From: Verminephrobacter eiseniae EF01-2
GTDB lineage: Bacteria > Pseudomonadota > Gammaproteobacteria > Burkholderiales > Burkholderiaceae_C
Reading direction: 5' to 3'
Length of the DNA: 64,000 nucleotides
Assembly: GCF_000015565.1 (NCBI RefSeq)
Contig: NC_008786.1
Span: 2,604,001 to 2,668,000 of the forward strand
Program-made: the position numbers and the translations under genes
Shown: one piece after another, positions 20,664 to 30,663 of the stretch
Layout of the letters: every line of letters begins with the position of its first letter
How positions within the stretch are numbered: the first letter of the stretch is position 1
The notes under the pieces: model-generated
Databases searched by the model: none
Told to the model about the DNA's origin: nothing
The model's input: the letters and a program-made list of their open reading frames with translations, nothing else

Positions 20664-20664
20664 C

Positions 20665-21744
<1,080 letters not shown>

Positions 21745-21824
21745 CACGCATGCCTTTCCTTGTAGCCCCGGGGCCTTGTGAAGATTCCAGCCGCGCTGCA
21801 TGGCGGCGCAGCAGGCTCTCTTGG

Positions 21825-21938
21825 TTTTCGATTACGTTCATTTTTGTTCTTTTTTGATCGTATTTAATCAATGCTTACCCTTATTCAGTTCCATTTCGTT
21901 CGATTTACAGTAACTGCACTGCCCTATCCGTACACCGC
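21825..21938. promoter_or_regulatory. Divergent glpS/glpR control region with TTCG-type half sites
   Basis: A low-GC stretch between the two divergent starts. It contains TTTTCGATTACGTTC (about 21825-21839), TTTTTGATCG (about 21851-21860) and TTTCGTTCGATTT (about 21894-21906). DeoR-family GlpR repressors recognise TTCG-containing half sites, so these are plausible operators, with glycerol 3-phosphate as the expected inducer. Exact promoters could not be fixed. Confidence 0.45.
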
Positions 21939-22703
21939 GTGAATACGAATCCCCGCCAACTGCTGCTGCTCGAAGAAGTGCGCGCGCGCAAGTCCGTCAC
22001 GGTAGAGCAGCTCGCCGCAACCCTGAGCGTGACCTTGCAGACCGTGCGCCGCGACGTGCAGCGGCTGGCCGAATCGGGCCTGCTCACGCGCTTCCACGGT
22101 GGCGTGCGGGTGCCCGGTTCCACGGTGGAGAACCTGGCCCACACGCAGCGCGAAACGCTCGATGCCGAAGGCAAGGCGCGCATCGCGCGCGCCGTGGCCA
22201 GCCAGGTGCCGCACGACTGCTCGCTGATCCTGAACATTGGCACCACCACCGAGGCCATCGCCAAGGCGCTGCTGCACCACCGGGGCCTGCGCGTGATCAC
22301 CAACAACCTGAACGTGGCCGCCATCCTGAGCAGCAACCCCGAGTGCGAGGTGATCGTGGCGGGCGGCGTGGTGCGCACGCGCGACCGGGGCATCGTGGGC
22401 GAGGCGGCGGTGGACTTCATCCGCCAGTTCAAGGTGGACATCGCGCTCATCGGCATCTCGGGCATCGAGACCGACGGCTCGCTGCGCGACTTCGACTACC
22501 GCGAGGTGAAAGTGGCGCAGACCATCATCGAGCACGCGCGCGAGGTCTGGCTGGCCGCCGACCACAGCAAGTTCAACCGCCCGGCCATGGTGCAACTGGC
22601 CACGCTCGGCCAGATCGACCGCCTGTTCACCGACGCCCCGCCGCCCGAGCCTTTTCCCGCGCTGCTGCGGGACGCCGAGGTGCTCTGCACCGTTGCCGCC
22701 TAG
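21939..22703 (+). CDS. glpR: DeoR-family transcriptional repressor GlpR
   Basis: A 254-residue repressor starting at GTG 21939. The N-terminal winged helix (about 5-60) has LEEVRARKSVTVEQLAATL and TVRRDVQRLAESGLLTRFHG. The C-terminal DeoR sugar-phosphate sensor domain has LNIGTTTEAIAKAL, VAGGVVRTRDRGIVG and the GISGIETDG loop. It lies between the importer operon (divergent) and glpK (co-directional), the arrangement expected for control of glycerol uptake and phosphorylation. Its TAG stop lies inside the CTAG duplicated by MITE copy 2, so the coding sequence survived insertion. Confidence 0.92.
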   Translation: MNTNPRQLLLLEEVRARKSVTVEQLAATLSVTLQTVRRDVQRLAESGLLTRFHGGVRVPGSTVENLAHTQRETLDAEGKARIARAVASQVPHDCSLILNIGTTTEAIAKALLHHRGLRVITNNLNVAAILSSNPECEVIVAGGVVRTRDRGIVGEAAVDFIRQFKVDIALIGISGIETDGSLRDFDYREVKVAQTIIEHAREVWLAADHSKFNRPAMVQLATLGQIDRLFTDAPPPEPFPALLRDAEVLCTVAA

Positions 22704-22862
22704 TGTCGCGTCACCGATCATCTGCCGGTCTGCGCTGGCCATCGAAGCGCATCGCGGCGTTGCATCGCTTGCCAATACAGATCGGTATGGGCTGCGCGAT
22801 GCGCCTTGCGCTGCGCTCCGATGGCTGCGCGCAGCCTATGACATCTGATCCGTGACGCGACA
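22704..22862 (-). mobile_element. MITE-like palindromic element, copy 2 (between glpR and glpK)
   Basis: 159 bp in opposite orientation to copies 1 and 3. Ends are TGTCGCGTCACCGATCA and, from the right, TGTCGCGTCACGGATCA (one mismatch). CTAG stands on both sides (22700-22703 and 22863-22866), a perfect 4-bp duplication. The left CTAG contains the glpR stop codon. The right end lies 28 bp before the glpK start, where no Shine-Dalgarno sequence is seen, so the insertion may alter glpK expression. One extra base relative to the other copies breaks the open frame. Confidence 0.92.
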
Positions 22863-22890
22863 CTAGACGACGGCCTTATCCTTGCCCGCC

Positions 22891-24426
22891 ATGACCTACC
22901 TGCTCGCCCTCGACCAAGGCACCTCCAGTTCCCGCAGCATCGTCTTCGACGAACACGGCCGCATCGTGGCCCAGGCCCAATTGGAGCTGCCCCAGATCTA
23001 CCCCCGGCCCGGCTGGGTGGAGCACGACCCGCTGGAGATCTGGCGCAGCCAACTGGCCACCGCGCGCGCGGCGCTCGCCAAGGCGGGCATCGCCGCCAAC
23101 GCCGTGCGCGCCGTGGGCATCGCCAACCAGCGCGAGACCACGGTGCTCTGGAACCGCAAGACCGGCCAGCCCGTGCACCACGCCATCGTGTGGCAGGACC
23201 GCCGCGCCGAGCCCGCCTGCGCCCAACTGCGCGAGCAGGGCCACGCGGGCGCCATACAGGCCAAGACCGGGCTGCTGATCGACGCGTACTTCTCGGGCAG
23301 CAAGCTGCAATGGCTGCTGGACCATGTGCCCGGTGCGCGCGAAGCCGCCGAGCGCGGCGAGTTGGCCTTCGGCACGGTGGACAGTTGGCTCATATGGAAG
23401 CTCACCCACGGCCAGCGGCATCTGACCGACGTGAGCAACGCAGCGCGCACCATGCTCTTGAACGTGCACACCAACCAGTGGGACGACGATCTGCTGGCCC
23501 TGCTGCGCATTCCCCGGGCGCTGATGCCCGAGGTGCTGCCGTCGAGCGCCGATTTTGGCGACACCGCCGCCGATCTGCTCGGCCACGGCATACGCATCGG
23601 CGGCGTGGCGGGCGACCAGCAAAGCGCGCTGTTCGGCCAGGCCTGCTTTACCGCCGGCATGGCCAAGAACACCTACGGCACGGGCTGCTTCATGCTGATG
23701 CACCTGGGCGCCAGATTCCAGACCTCGGACAACGGCCTGTTGACCACCAGCGCCGCGCAACTGGCGCCCAAGCCTGGCGCTGGCTCCGGGCAGGCCGAGC
23801 CGGCGCTTGCGCAGCGGGCCTATGCGATGGAGGGCAGCGTCTTCATCGGCGGTGCCGTGGTGCAGTGGCTGCGCGACGGCCTGCGCGCCATCACCAGCAG
23901 CGCCGGGATCGAAGCGCTGGCGCACAGCGTGCCCGACGCCGGCGGCGTGATGATGGTGCCGGCCTTCACCGGCCTGGGCGCACCGTACTGGAAGCCCGAG
24001 GCGCGCGGCAGCATTACCGGCCTGACGCGCGGCAGCACGCTGGCCCATATTGCACGCGCCGCGCTGGAGAGCATCGCCTACCAAAGCGCCGCCCTGCTGC
24101 AGGCCATGGGCCGTGATGCCGTGGCCGCCGGTGGCGCGCCGGTGAGCGAGTTGCGCGTCGACGGCGGCGCCTGCATCAATGACCTGCTGATGCAGTTCCA
24201 GGCCGACCTGCTGGGCATTCCGGTGTTGCGCCCTGCGGTCATAGAAACCACCGCGCTGGGCGCGGCCTACTTGGCCGGACTGTCCAGCGACCTGTACCAC
24301 AGCACCGACGAGTTGGCGCAACTGTGGCGCGCTGAGCGCCGCTTCGAGCCCCGCCTGGACCGTGCCCGCGCGCAGGAGTTGATGGCGCACTGGGAACATG
24401 CGGTGCGCCAAGCCACAGCGCGCTGA
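22891..24426 (+). CDS. glpK: Glycerol kinase
   Basis: A 511-residue FGGY-family kinase phosphorylating glycerol to sn-glycerol 3-phosphate. N-terminal [18 protein letters not shown] binds phosphate; [43 protein letters not shown] and [10 protein letters not shown] follow, with [18 protein letters not shown] near the C-terminus. ATG 22891 has no clear ribosome-binding site; TTG 22882 is an alternative. With glpD decayed next door, its product must be oxidised by another enzyme or used for phospholipids. Confidence 0.96.
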   Translation: MTYLLALDQGTSSSRSIVFDEHGRIVAQAQLELPQIYPRPGWVEHDPLEIWRSQLATARAALAKAGIAANAVRAVGIANQRETTVLWNRKTGQPVHHAIVWQDRRAEPACAQLREQGHAGAIQAKTGLLIDAYFSGSKLQWLLDHVPGAREAAERGELAFGTVDSWLIWKLTHGQRHLTDVSNAARTMLLNVHTNQWDDDLLALLRIPRALMPEVLPSSADFGDTAADLLGHGIRIGGVAGDQQSALFGQACFTAGMAKNTYGTGCFMLMHLGARFQTSDNGLLTTSAAQLAPKPGAGSGQAEPALAQRAYAMEGSVFIGGAVVQWLRDGLRAITSSAGIEALAHSVPDAGGVMMVPAFTGLGAPYWKPEARGSITGLTRGSTLAHIARAALESIAYQSAALLQAMGRDAVAAGGAPVSELRVDGGACINDLLMQFQADLLGIPVLRPAVIETTALGAAYLAGLSSDLYHSTDELAQLWRAERRFEPRLDRARAQELMAHWEHAVRQATAR

Positions 24427-24614
24427 TCATCTTGCGGTGAAAGACCCGGGGCGGGGGCTGGCCCTCGGGCCGATGGCGGGGGTAACGGCCCCAAATCTCC
24501 GCGCCATCCGGCCAAAGCTGGCTGCTGGAGCGGGGGGAGGCCGGTCGGTGGACCGGTGCCAGGGGCGCGCTACCATCGTGGCCCCTGTTCGTCATCCGCC
24601 ACCGGGCACGCACC

Positions 24615-25463
24615 ATGAGCCAGCACACCGCATCCGCATCTTCCGCACAGGCCCTGCCGGTCATTGCCTTCATTGGCGGCGGCAATATGGCCAGCGCCAT
24701 CATCGGCGGGCTGATCCGCCAGGGCCATCCTGCCGGGCAGATCGAGGTGGTCGAGCCTTGGAGCCAAGCGCGCGCGGCCTTGCACGAGCGCTACGGCATC
24801 GCGGCGCAGCCCGAGGCCGGCAGCGCCCTGCAACGCGCCGGGATCGTGGTCTGGGCCATCAAGCCCCAGACCTTCAAGGACGCTGCGGCACAGGCCAAGG
24901 CCCATGTCCGGGCGGCGCTGCAACTGAGCGTGGCGGCCGGCATTCGATCGGACAGCATCGCCCGGTGGCTGGACTGCGAGCGCGTGGTGCGCACCATGCC
25001 CAACACGCCCGCGCTGGTGGGCAAGGGCATCAGCGCGCTGTATGCGCGCGCCGCCGTCGGCGCTGCCGAGCGCCAGAGCGTCGAAGCCATCATGGCCTGT
25101 ACCGGCGAATTCCTGTGGGTGGAGCGCGAGCCACTGCTCGACGCCGTCACCGCCTTGTCGGGTTCGGGCCCGGCCTATGTGTTTTACTTCCTCGAAGCCA
25201 TGACCCGCGCCGGCAGCGCCATGGGTTTGTCGCAGCCGCAGGCGCACCAGTTGGCCGTGGCTACTTTTGCCGGCGCCGCAGAGCTGGCCCGCCGTTCGGA
25301 CGAGCCCCCTGCGCTGCTGCGCCAGCGCGTTACCTCCAAAGGCGGCACCACCCATGCCGCGCTGCAATCGATGGATGGCGCTGGCATCGGCGCCAGTTTC
25401 GAGGCTGCGATACGCGCCGCCGAGCAGCGCGCGCATGCGCTGGGCGATGAGTTCGGGGGCTGA
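24615..25463 (+). CDS. proC: Pyrroline-5-carboxylate reductase
   Basis: A 282-residue cytoplasmic enzyme for the last step of proline synthesis. The Rossmann NADPH site is IAFIGGGNMASAIIGGLI. VWAIKPQTF, RTMPNTPALVGKG and the C-terminal signature ALSGSGPAYVFYFLEAM plus RVTSKGGTTHAAL are present. ATG 24615 agrees with the family start. The 188 bp upstream, after glpK, show nothing else. Confidence 0.96.
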   Translation: MSQHTASASSAQALPVIAFIGGGNMASAIIGGLIRQGHPAGQIEVVEPWSQARAALHERYGIAAQPEAGSALQRAGIVVWAIKPQTFKDAAAQAKAHVRAALQLSVAAGIRSDSIARWLDCERVVRTMPNTPALVGKGISALYARAAVGAAERQSVEAIMACTGEFLWVEREPLLDAVTALSGSGPAYVFYFLEAMTRAGSAMGLSQPQAHQLAVATFAGAAELARRSDEPPALLRQRVTSKGGTTHAALQSMDGAGIGASFEAAIRAAEQRAHALGDEFGG

Positions 25464-25519
25464 GCCTGGCGCCCGACGGTTTGGGCGGGAGGCGCGCGCC
25501 GATCATGCCCCTGAAGCTA

Positions 25520-26622
25520 GTAGCCCATAACGTTTAAATAGATAGTAAATTACCTCCTTGGAAGACACGATGAACTTGACCGAAGCCGAAATCGTGGAAC
25601 TGCGGCAGCAAGCCAATGGAAGGGCCGTTCGAGCGGATTTGGCGCGTCGTGCGCGTCTGATCTTGCTGCTTGCCGAGGGACTGACTTGGAGCGCCATCAG
25701 GGCCAAGCTCGATTGCAATGACAGCTACATTGCTCTCTGGAGCAAGCGCTTTGCCGCTGACCGTTTGGCAGGCTTGTTTTCTCGCCATGCCGGTCGCCAG
25801 CGCTACAAGGTCACCGACCGCCTTGAGGCGCGTGTGCTGGCGCGCACGACCAAGCACAAGCCCGCCGATGGTTCCACGCACTGGTCCACGCGCAAGCTCG
25901 CTGCTGAACTTGGTGGCGACATCTCGCACATGACCGTGGCGCGCATCTGGGCCAAGCACGGACTCAAACCGCATCGGCTCGAAGGCTATCTCGCCTCCAA
26001 CGATCCGGACTTTGAAACCAAGGCAGCCGATGTCATCGGCTTGTATCTGAACCCGCCGCAGCATGCGGCCGTCTTCAGCGTCGACGAGAAGACGGCGATT
26101 CAGGCGCTCGATCGCAAAGACCCGGTGCTGCCGCTCACGCCGGGGCGTGCCGAGCGTCATGGCTTTGAGTACTTCAGGCATGGAACGCTCTCGCTGTACG
26201 CCGCCTTCAATACCAAGACCGGCGAAGTGCCGGGCAAGACCGCCACGCGGCATACCTCGTCCGAGTTCGTCGCCTTCCTCGCCGACATCGTGGCCCATCA
26301 GCCGCGCGGCAAGGAAATTCACGTCATCGTCGACAACCTCTCGGCACACAAGACCAAGCTGGTTGACGCGTTCCTCCGTGAGCATCCGAACCTGCGTATG
26401 CACTTCACGCCGACCTACTCGTCATGGCTCAACCAGGTTGAGCTGTGGTTCGCCAAGATCGAACGCGATGTGATCGCTCGCGGCGTATTCACCTCGGTAC
26501 CCGATCTCAAGAGAAAGCTCATGCGCTACATCCGCAAGTACAACGAGCAACCCAAGTCCGTGCAGTGGAAGTACTTCGACCCAACTCGGAGAATTACTAC
26601 TGATTCAATCATTACAGTCCAC
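25520..26622 (+). mobile_element. IS630-type insertion sequence, complete copy
   Basis: About 1.1 kb, inserted at CTAG with TA on both sides (25518-25519 and 26623-26624), the target and duplication known for IS630. Imperfect terminal repeats begin GTAGCCCATAACG on the left and GTGGACTGTAATG on the right (reverse complement), with scattered matches for about 30 bp. It encodes one transposase. A second, truncated copy lies at 28298-29049 in the same orientation. Confidence 0.85.
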
Positions 26623-26625
26623 TAG
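25570..26625 (+). CDS. IS630-family transposase
   Basis: A 351-residue DDE transposase. The N-terminal helix-turn-helix region has RLILLLAEGLTWSAIRAKL and a second DNA-binding part ends near residue 130 (THWSTRKLAAELGGDISHM). The catalytic triad lies in AVFSVDEKT, HVIVDNLSAHK and WLNQVELWFAKIER. The stop TAG is formed by the duplicated TA plus the flanking G, so it is not within the element. A TTG at 25558 could be an alternative start. Confidence 0.93.
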   Translation: MNLTEAEIVELRQQANGRAVRADLARRARLILLLAEGLTWSAIRAKLDCNDSYIALWSKRFAADRLAGLFSRHAGRQRYKVTDRLEARVLARTTKHKPADGSTHWSTRKLAAELGGDISHMTVARIWAKHGLKPHRLEGYLASNDPDFETKAADVIGLYLNPPQHAAVFSVDEKTAIQALDRKDPVLPLTPGRAERHGFEYFRHGTLSLYAAFNTKTGEVPGKTATRHTSSEFVAFLADIVAHQPRGKEIHVIVDNLSAHKTKLVDAFLREHPNLRMHFTPTYSSWLNQVELWFAKIERDVIARGVFTSVPDLKRKLMRYIRKYNEQPKSVQWKYFDPTRRITTDSIITVH

Positions 26626-26930
26626 TCTGGACGTGATTGTCTCACGATTCAGGCGGTCCGTGCACCCTGAAGAAGGGCATCCCAGCGGGGGGCATGCCGG
26701 GCCACCAGAGAGGGCGGCGGCGAACCCCGGCAAGCGCCCTGGCGGGTGTCTGCGCCCCCCAGAGGCGGAGGTTGCGTGGTCCTCCCCGAGGCGCTATCAT
26801 TGGTGCATCAGCGTATGAACGGAGCAGCGAAAGCTGTGCGTTGATCCCACCCCGCAAGGGGCCCCCACCCAAGCGTAGGGATAGCCAAGAGGTCCGATTT
26901 TTCCAACGCCCTCCCCTGTGGAGGGCGTTT
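26626..26930. other. Intergenic stretch between IS and cargo operon
   Basis: About 305 bp with no credible gene. It contains several G/C-rich inverted stretches and ends in the terminator at 26905-26929. Composition is similar to the chromosome. I see no tRNA or attachment site. Confidence 0.5.
26905..26929. terminator. Bidirectional intrinsic terminator
   Basis: A perfect 9-bp stem (AACGCCCTC / GAGGGCGTT) with a 7-nt loop. On the plus strand it continues into TTTTCATTT, and on the minus strand it directly follows the TGA of the unknown cargo gene. It separates the IS from the cargo operon. Confidence 0.8.
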
Positions 26931-27473
26931 TCATTTCGGAGCCTTGATCGGCCGGCCGTTCAGCGTGTTGTGCAGGATCACGAAGAATCCGATCTTCTTG
27001 CGCGACGGCCTGTTGGTATGCAGCCTGTCGCGCACGTAGGCGCTCTGCACGAACAGGTTCAACGGGACAGCCTTCGAGCTGGACCGCGAGGCGGTGAAGT
27101 ACACCTCGTAGGTGTCCTCCTGGCCAGTCGCCGCGTTGAGCAGCCTCACTGTGAAGAAGTTGCCGTGGTCCGTGTGGAAACACGGCGACGTGGGCAAGGC
27201 GCGCACGATCTCGGGTAACTGCTGGGACTGTGCGTAGCGCCCGAGATCAAAGACGCGCGTCTCGCGCGAATCCGCGTACCCCAGTGGCCCCTTCGGGTCC
27301 TCGATCCCGTCCGCGCCGCGCGTGAAGCAATGCAGGCTGAAAATCACCTGGACCGGATAAACGTGCGCCGGTTTGCCGGCCTGTGCGGCCTGCTCGAACG
27401 TATGCACGAAGGGGTGCAGGTGGGACAGGTCGTAGTTCGTGCCCTCATGGACGAATGGCCTCCATGCGATCAT
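26931..27473 (-). CDS. Protein of unknown function, second gene of cargo operon
   Basis: A 180-residue soluble protein that I do not recognise. It begins MIAWRPFVHEGTNYDLSHLH and has regularly spaced aromatic and basic residues: VIFSLHCFTRG, RETRVFDLGRYAQS, ALPTSPCFHTDHGNFFTV, TYEVYFTASRS, NLFVQSAYVRDRLH and a C-terminus rich in basic residues (RPSRKKIGFFVILHNTL). There is no signal peptide or membrane segment. The codon pattern looks like a real gene. Its ATG overlaps the stop of the HTH gene (ATGA), so the two are translationally coupled and probably act together. The pair sits between two IS630-type copies. Confidence 0.75.
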   Translation of the reverse strand: MIAWRPFVHEGTNYDLSHLHPFVHTFEQAAQAGKPAHVYPVQVIFSLHCFTRGADGIEDPKGPLGYADSRETRVFDLGRYAQSQQLPEIVRALPTSPCFHTDHGNFFTVRLLNAATGQEDTYEVYFTASRSSSKAVPLNLFVQSAYVRDRLHTNRPSRKKIGFFVILHNTLNGRPIKAPK

Positions 27474-27970
27474 GGTTTGACCACGGGCACGAGGCCCCGT
27501 CCCTTCTTGACCGCACGCGCCTTTCGGTAAGTCTTGCCCTCGGCGCGCTTGGCGATTTCCTCCTTCGCAAGCGGCACCGCCCCAGCAATCAGGCCAGTCA
27601 GTCGATACTCGTTGGAGTTGTGGCGCCCGCCCGGCTGCGGCCGCAGGATGCGCTCGATCATTCCGTCCTTTTCCAACTTTGCCAGCCGCCGGCGCACCGT
27701 GGTCGGGTCTTTGCCGATCGTGTCGGCGATCAGCTTCTTGGACGGAAATGCGAGCTGATTGGCTTTCCACCAGTGCGCCGCGATCACCAGCACGATATTC
27801 ATGTCAACCGGGTCCAGGCCCAGCGCCTGCTGACGCAGGATGATGGTGCTGGGAATGCAGGTCCAGCCGGCATCCATCAGGGGCTTGCCCCACTTCTTTT
27901 CGTTTTCTCGCACCGCGGCCTTCGGATCGGATTCCAGCTCGGGTACAGGTACGACTGCTGCAACGCTCAT
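27470..27970 (-). CDS. Helix-turn-helix protein, first gene of cargo operon
   Basis: A 166-residue protein with a central winged-helix-like domain: AFPSKKLIADTIGKDPTTVR (recognition helix region, about residues 74-93) followed by RRLAKLEKDGMIERILRP and a wing. The C-terminus is strongly basic (KRAEGKTYRKARAVKKGRG). The N-terminal third (WTCIPSTIILRQQALGLDP) resembles replication-initiator or plasmid regulator proteins with HTH domains, but I cannot name the family. It may bind the inverted repeat just upstream and regulate its own operon. Mobile-element origin is likely from the flanking IS copies. Confidence 0.75.
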   Translation of the reverse strand: MSVAAVVPVPELESDPKAAVRENEKKWGKPLMDAGWTCIPSTIILRQQALGLDPVDMNIVLVIAAHWWKANQLAFPSKKLIADTIGKDPTTVRRRLAKLEKDGMIERILRPQPGGRHNSNEYRLTGLIAGAVPLAKEEIAKRAEGKTYRKARAVKKGRGLVPVVKP

Positions 27971-28297
27971 GACAATCTCCAGTTCGTTCGATGGCTCTCA
28001 GCATAAGCAAGCCAAGGCCACGATCCCGGAGATCAGGCCGTACCACAGGGAGGCACCTACACCCCACCCGTTTATCTATGTTCCGTGTGCTACCGCTCGA
28101 TGTGCTTGCCTTGCATCCTTCTGTGGGGAGCGCGCACATCGCCCAGGTGGGAGGCGGTGACACCTTCCACTGGGGGGTATCATCACCTCCCATAGGCGCA
28201 ATTCTAGATGGTGGCCAGCGCCAGAAAACAACAAGCCAACTCACGCCGCAGGCGTCTGAGCCTTGGTCGATGGGCTTTTGCCATTCAGCCTCGACTT
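27971..28297 (-). promoter_or_regulatory. Upstream region of the cargo operon with inverted repeat
   Basis: This 327-bp stretch has no convincing gene. It holds an inverted repeat, TGGGAGGCGGTGA (28148-28160) and TCATCACCTCCCA (28180-28192), matching at 11 of 13 positions. A TAGAAT -10-like hexamer lies on the minus strand at 28206-28201. This is a likely promoter and operator for the HTH gene, about 180-230 bp upstream of its start. The right end joins truncated IS sequence at about 28298. Confidence 0.4.
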
Positions 28298-29052
28298 GTT
28301 CCACGCACTGGTCCACGCGCAAGCTCGCTGCCGAACTTGGTGGCGACATCTCGCACATGACCGTGGCGCGCATCTGGGCCAAACACGGGCTCAAACCGCA
28401 TCGGCTCGAAGGCTATCTCGCCTCCAACGATCCGGACTTTGAAACCAAGGCAGCCGATGTCATCGGCTTGTATCTGAACCCGCCGCAGCATGCGGCCGTC
28501 TTCAGCGTCGACGAGAAGACGGCGATTCAGGCGCTCGATCGCAAAAACCCGGTGCTGCCGCTCACGCCGGGACGTGCCGAGCGTCATGGCTTTGAGTACT
28601 TCAGGCATGGAACGCTCTCGCTGTACGCCGCCTTCAATACCAAGACTGGTGAAGTGCTGGGCAAGACCGCCACGCGGCATACCTCGTCCGAGTTCGTCGC
28701 CTTCCTCGCCGACATCGTGGCCCATCAGCCGCGCGGCAAGGAAATTCACGTCATCGTCGACAACCTCTCGGCACACAAGACCAAGCCGGTTGACGCGTTC
28801 CTCAGTGAGCATCCGAACCTGCGTATGCACTTCACGCCGACCTACTCGTCATGGCTCAACCAGGTTGAGCTGTGGTTCGCCAAGATCGAGCGCGACGTGA
28901 TCGCTCGCGGCGTATTCACCTCGGTGCCCGATCTCAAGAGAAAGCCCATGCGCTACATCCGAAAGTACAACGAGCAAGCCAAGTCCGTGAAGTGGAAGTA
29001 CTTCGACACAACTCGGAGAATTACTCCTGATTCAATCATTACAGTCCACTAG
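28298..29052 (+). pseudogene. IS630-type transposase, 5'-truncated second copy
   Basis: Nearly identical to 25871-26625, with only scattered base differences, but the first ~100 codons and the left end are missing. Homology starts abruptly at GTTCCACGCACTGG. The catalytic segments VFSVDEKT, VIVDNLSAHK and WLNQVELWFAKIER are intact, yet the N-terminal DNA-binding domain is lost. The element's right end is at 29049, followed by TA. Its TAG stop and the TAG stop of ubiA on the other strand share one CTAG. Confidence 0.92.
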
Positions 29053-29936
29053 CCATTCGATTGCAAATGCCGCACCAGATAACTTCCGGCAATGCCCGCA
29101 AATACCGTGCACCCGAGCCAGTGGTTGACGCGGAAAGCGGCAAAGCAACCCGCGCGCGTGCGCTGGCGGATCAGGCGCCAATGCCAGAGCGCCTGGGCCA
29201 GCGCGGCGGCAATGGCGATGTAAAAGAGGGCGCCCAGCGCGCGGGAATGCAGCGCCCACACCCAGAGGGACAGGAACAGCAGGTAGCACAGCATGATCGC
29301 TGCCACGTCCAGGCGGCCCAGCGTGATGGCCGAGGTCTTGATGCCGATTTTCAGGTCGTCGTCCCGGTCGACCATCGCGTACTCGGTGTCGTAGGCCAGC
29401 ACCCAGAACATGGTGCCCAGCCATAGCCACCAGGCCACGGCGGGCACCCGGCCCTGCACGGCAGCGAACGCCAGCACGATGCCGAAGTTGAAGGCAATGC
29501 CCAGCACGGTCTGCGGCATGGAAACCAGGCGCTTGGCATACGGGTAGGCAATGGCCACCAGCAAGGCCGGCACCGACCAGGCAATGGTCGCGGCATTGGT
29601 GCTGAGCACCAGGCCGAAGGCCAGCAGCGCCAGCACTGCGCCCACGGCCAGCGCCTCTTTCACGCCCACGGCACCGGTGGTGACCGGGCGCTGCGCGGTG
29701 CGCTTGACATGCCGGTCGAAGTCGCGGTCGGCCACATCGTTCACGCAGCAACCGGCGCTGCGCATGATGCAGGTGCCCAGCACGAACACCAGCAACAGAT
29801 GCCAGCCCGGAAACCCGTCGGCCGCCACCCACAGCGCGCTGAGCGTGGGCCACAGGCAGACCAGCCAACCCGCAGGGCGGTTCCAGCGGATCAGGTCCAG
29901 GTACAGCGACAGGCGGCTGCGCGGCGTGCCGGACAT
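29049..29936 (-). CDS. ubiA: 4-hydroxybenzoate polyprenyltransferase
   Basis: A 295-residue inner-membrane prenyltransferase of ubiquinone synthesis. The two aspartate-rich Mg-diphosphate motifs are NDVADRDFD (near 66-74) and [13 protein letters not shown] (near 185-197), and about eight hydrophobic segments are seen. The stop TAG at 29051-29049 lies in the CTAG where the IS inserted, so the C-terminus HLQSNG appears unchanged. Start ATG 29936 agrees with the family. Confidence 0.95.
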
Positions 29937-29944
29937 GGCTGCAG

Positions 29945-30607
29945 TCAGCCGCCGGTGGCGGCGCCAGGCGCGGCCAGGCGGGCCGCCACCAGGGGCGTGA
30001 GCGCCTGTGCCAGCAGCGCATGCTGGTCGGCGTCCAGATGCACGCCATCTACGCTGCTGGTCGTGACCACCCCGGCCGTATCCAGAAACTGGCAGCCCAG
30101 CGCGCGCGCCAGTGCTTCGCAGGCTGCGGCCAAGCCCGCGCAGCGCGCCTGCGCGCCCTCGAACTTGGGCGCCATCAGGCCCCGGGGGCGGGTGATGGGC
30201 GGCGGCGCCAGCACCAGAATCGGCGGCACCGGCAGGCCCGGTTCGATCGGCGCCTGCCGGATGGTGTCGATCACGGCCGCCAGTCCTTGCGCGCTATGCC
30301 AGGCGGTGTTCTGGTGGCTGGACTGAAAATCGTTGGTGCCCAGCATCAGCAGCACCAGTGCCAGCGGCGAGTGGATTTCGATGCGCTGGGCCAGGCCCTG
30401 CAGGCCATTGCGGCCGGGCTTGAAGGGGTCGTCCCAGACGGTGCGGCGGCCATTCAGGCAGTCTTCGATCACCCGCACCGCCAAGCCTTGGCGCAACAGC
30501 GCCAGTTCCAACGCGCCCGGCCAGCGCTGCGCAAAAGCCAGCCGCTGGCGTGTGCCGGGGACGATGCCCCAGGACAGTGAGTCGGCATAGACCAGGATAT
30601 GTTGCAT
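29945..30607 (-). CDS. SGNH/GDSL-family hydrolase
   Basis: A 220-residue probable esterase or acyltransferase of the SGNH superfamily. Block I is YADSLSWG, where GDSL has become ADSL but the serine at residue 10 is kept. Block II is DCLNGRRT, block [11 protein letters not shown] with the asparagine, and block V DGVHLD gives Asp and His. No signal peptide, so cytoplasmic. It resembles the mycobacterial aryl esterase/acyltransferase type. The substrate is unknown. It lies 8 bp upstream of ubiA on the same strand. Confidence 0.85.
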
Positions 30608-30663
30608 GCAGGTGCTCCAGGAATGGCAGATGGCTGATGGATGGCAGGGCCGGCGGTCGGCGG

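Noticed and set aside
26640..26900. Possible CRISPR or tRNA-like structure downstream of the IS
   Set aside because: Only unrelated GC-rich inverted stretches; no regular repeat-spacer pattern or cloverleaf.
27991..28297. N-terminal part of a 353-codon frame fused to the truncated transposase
   Set aside because: Those codons come from the cargo promoter region; the fusion is accidental.
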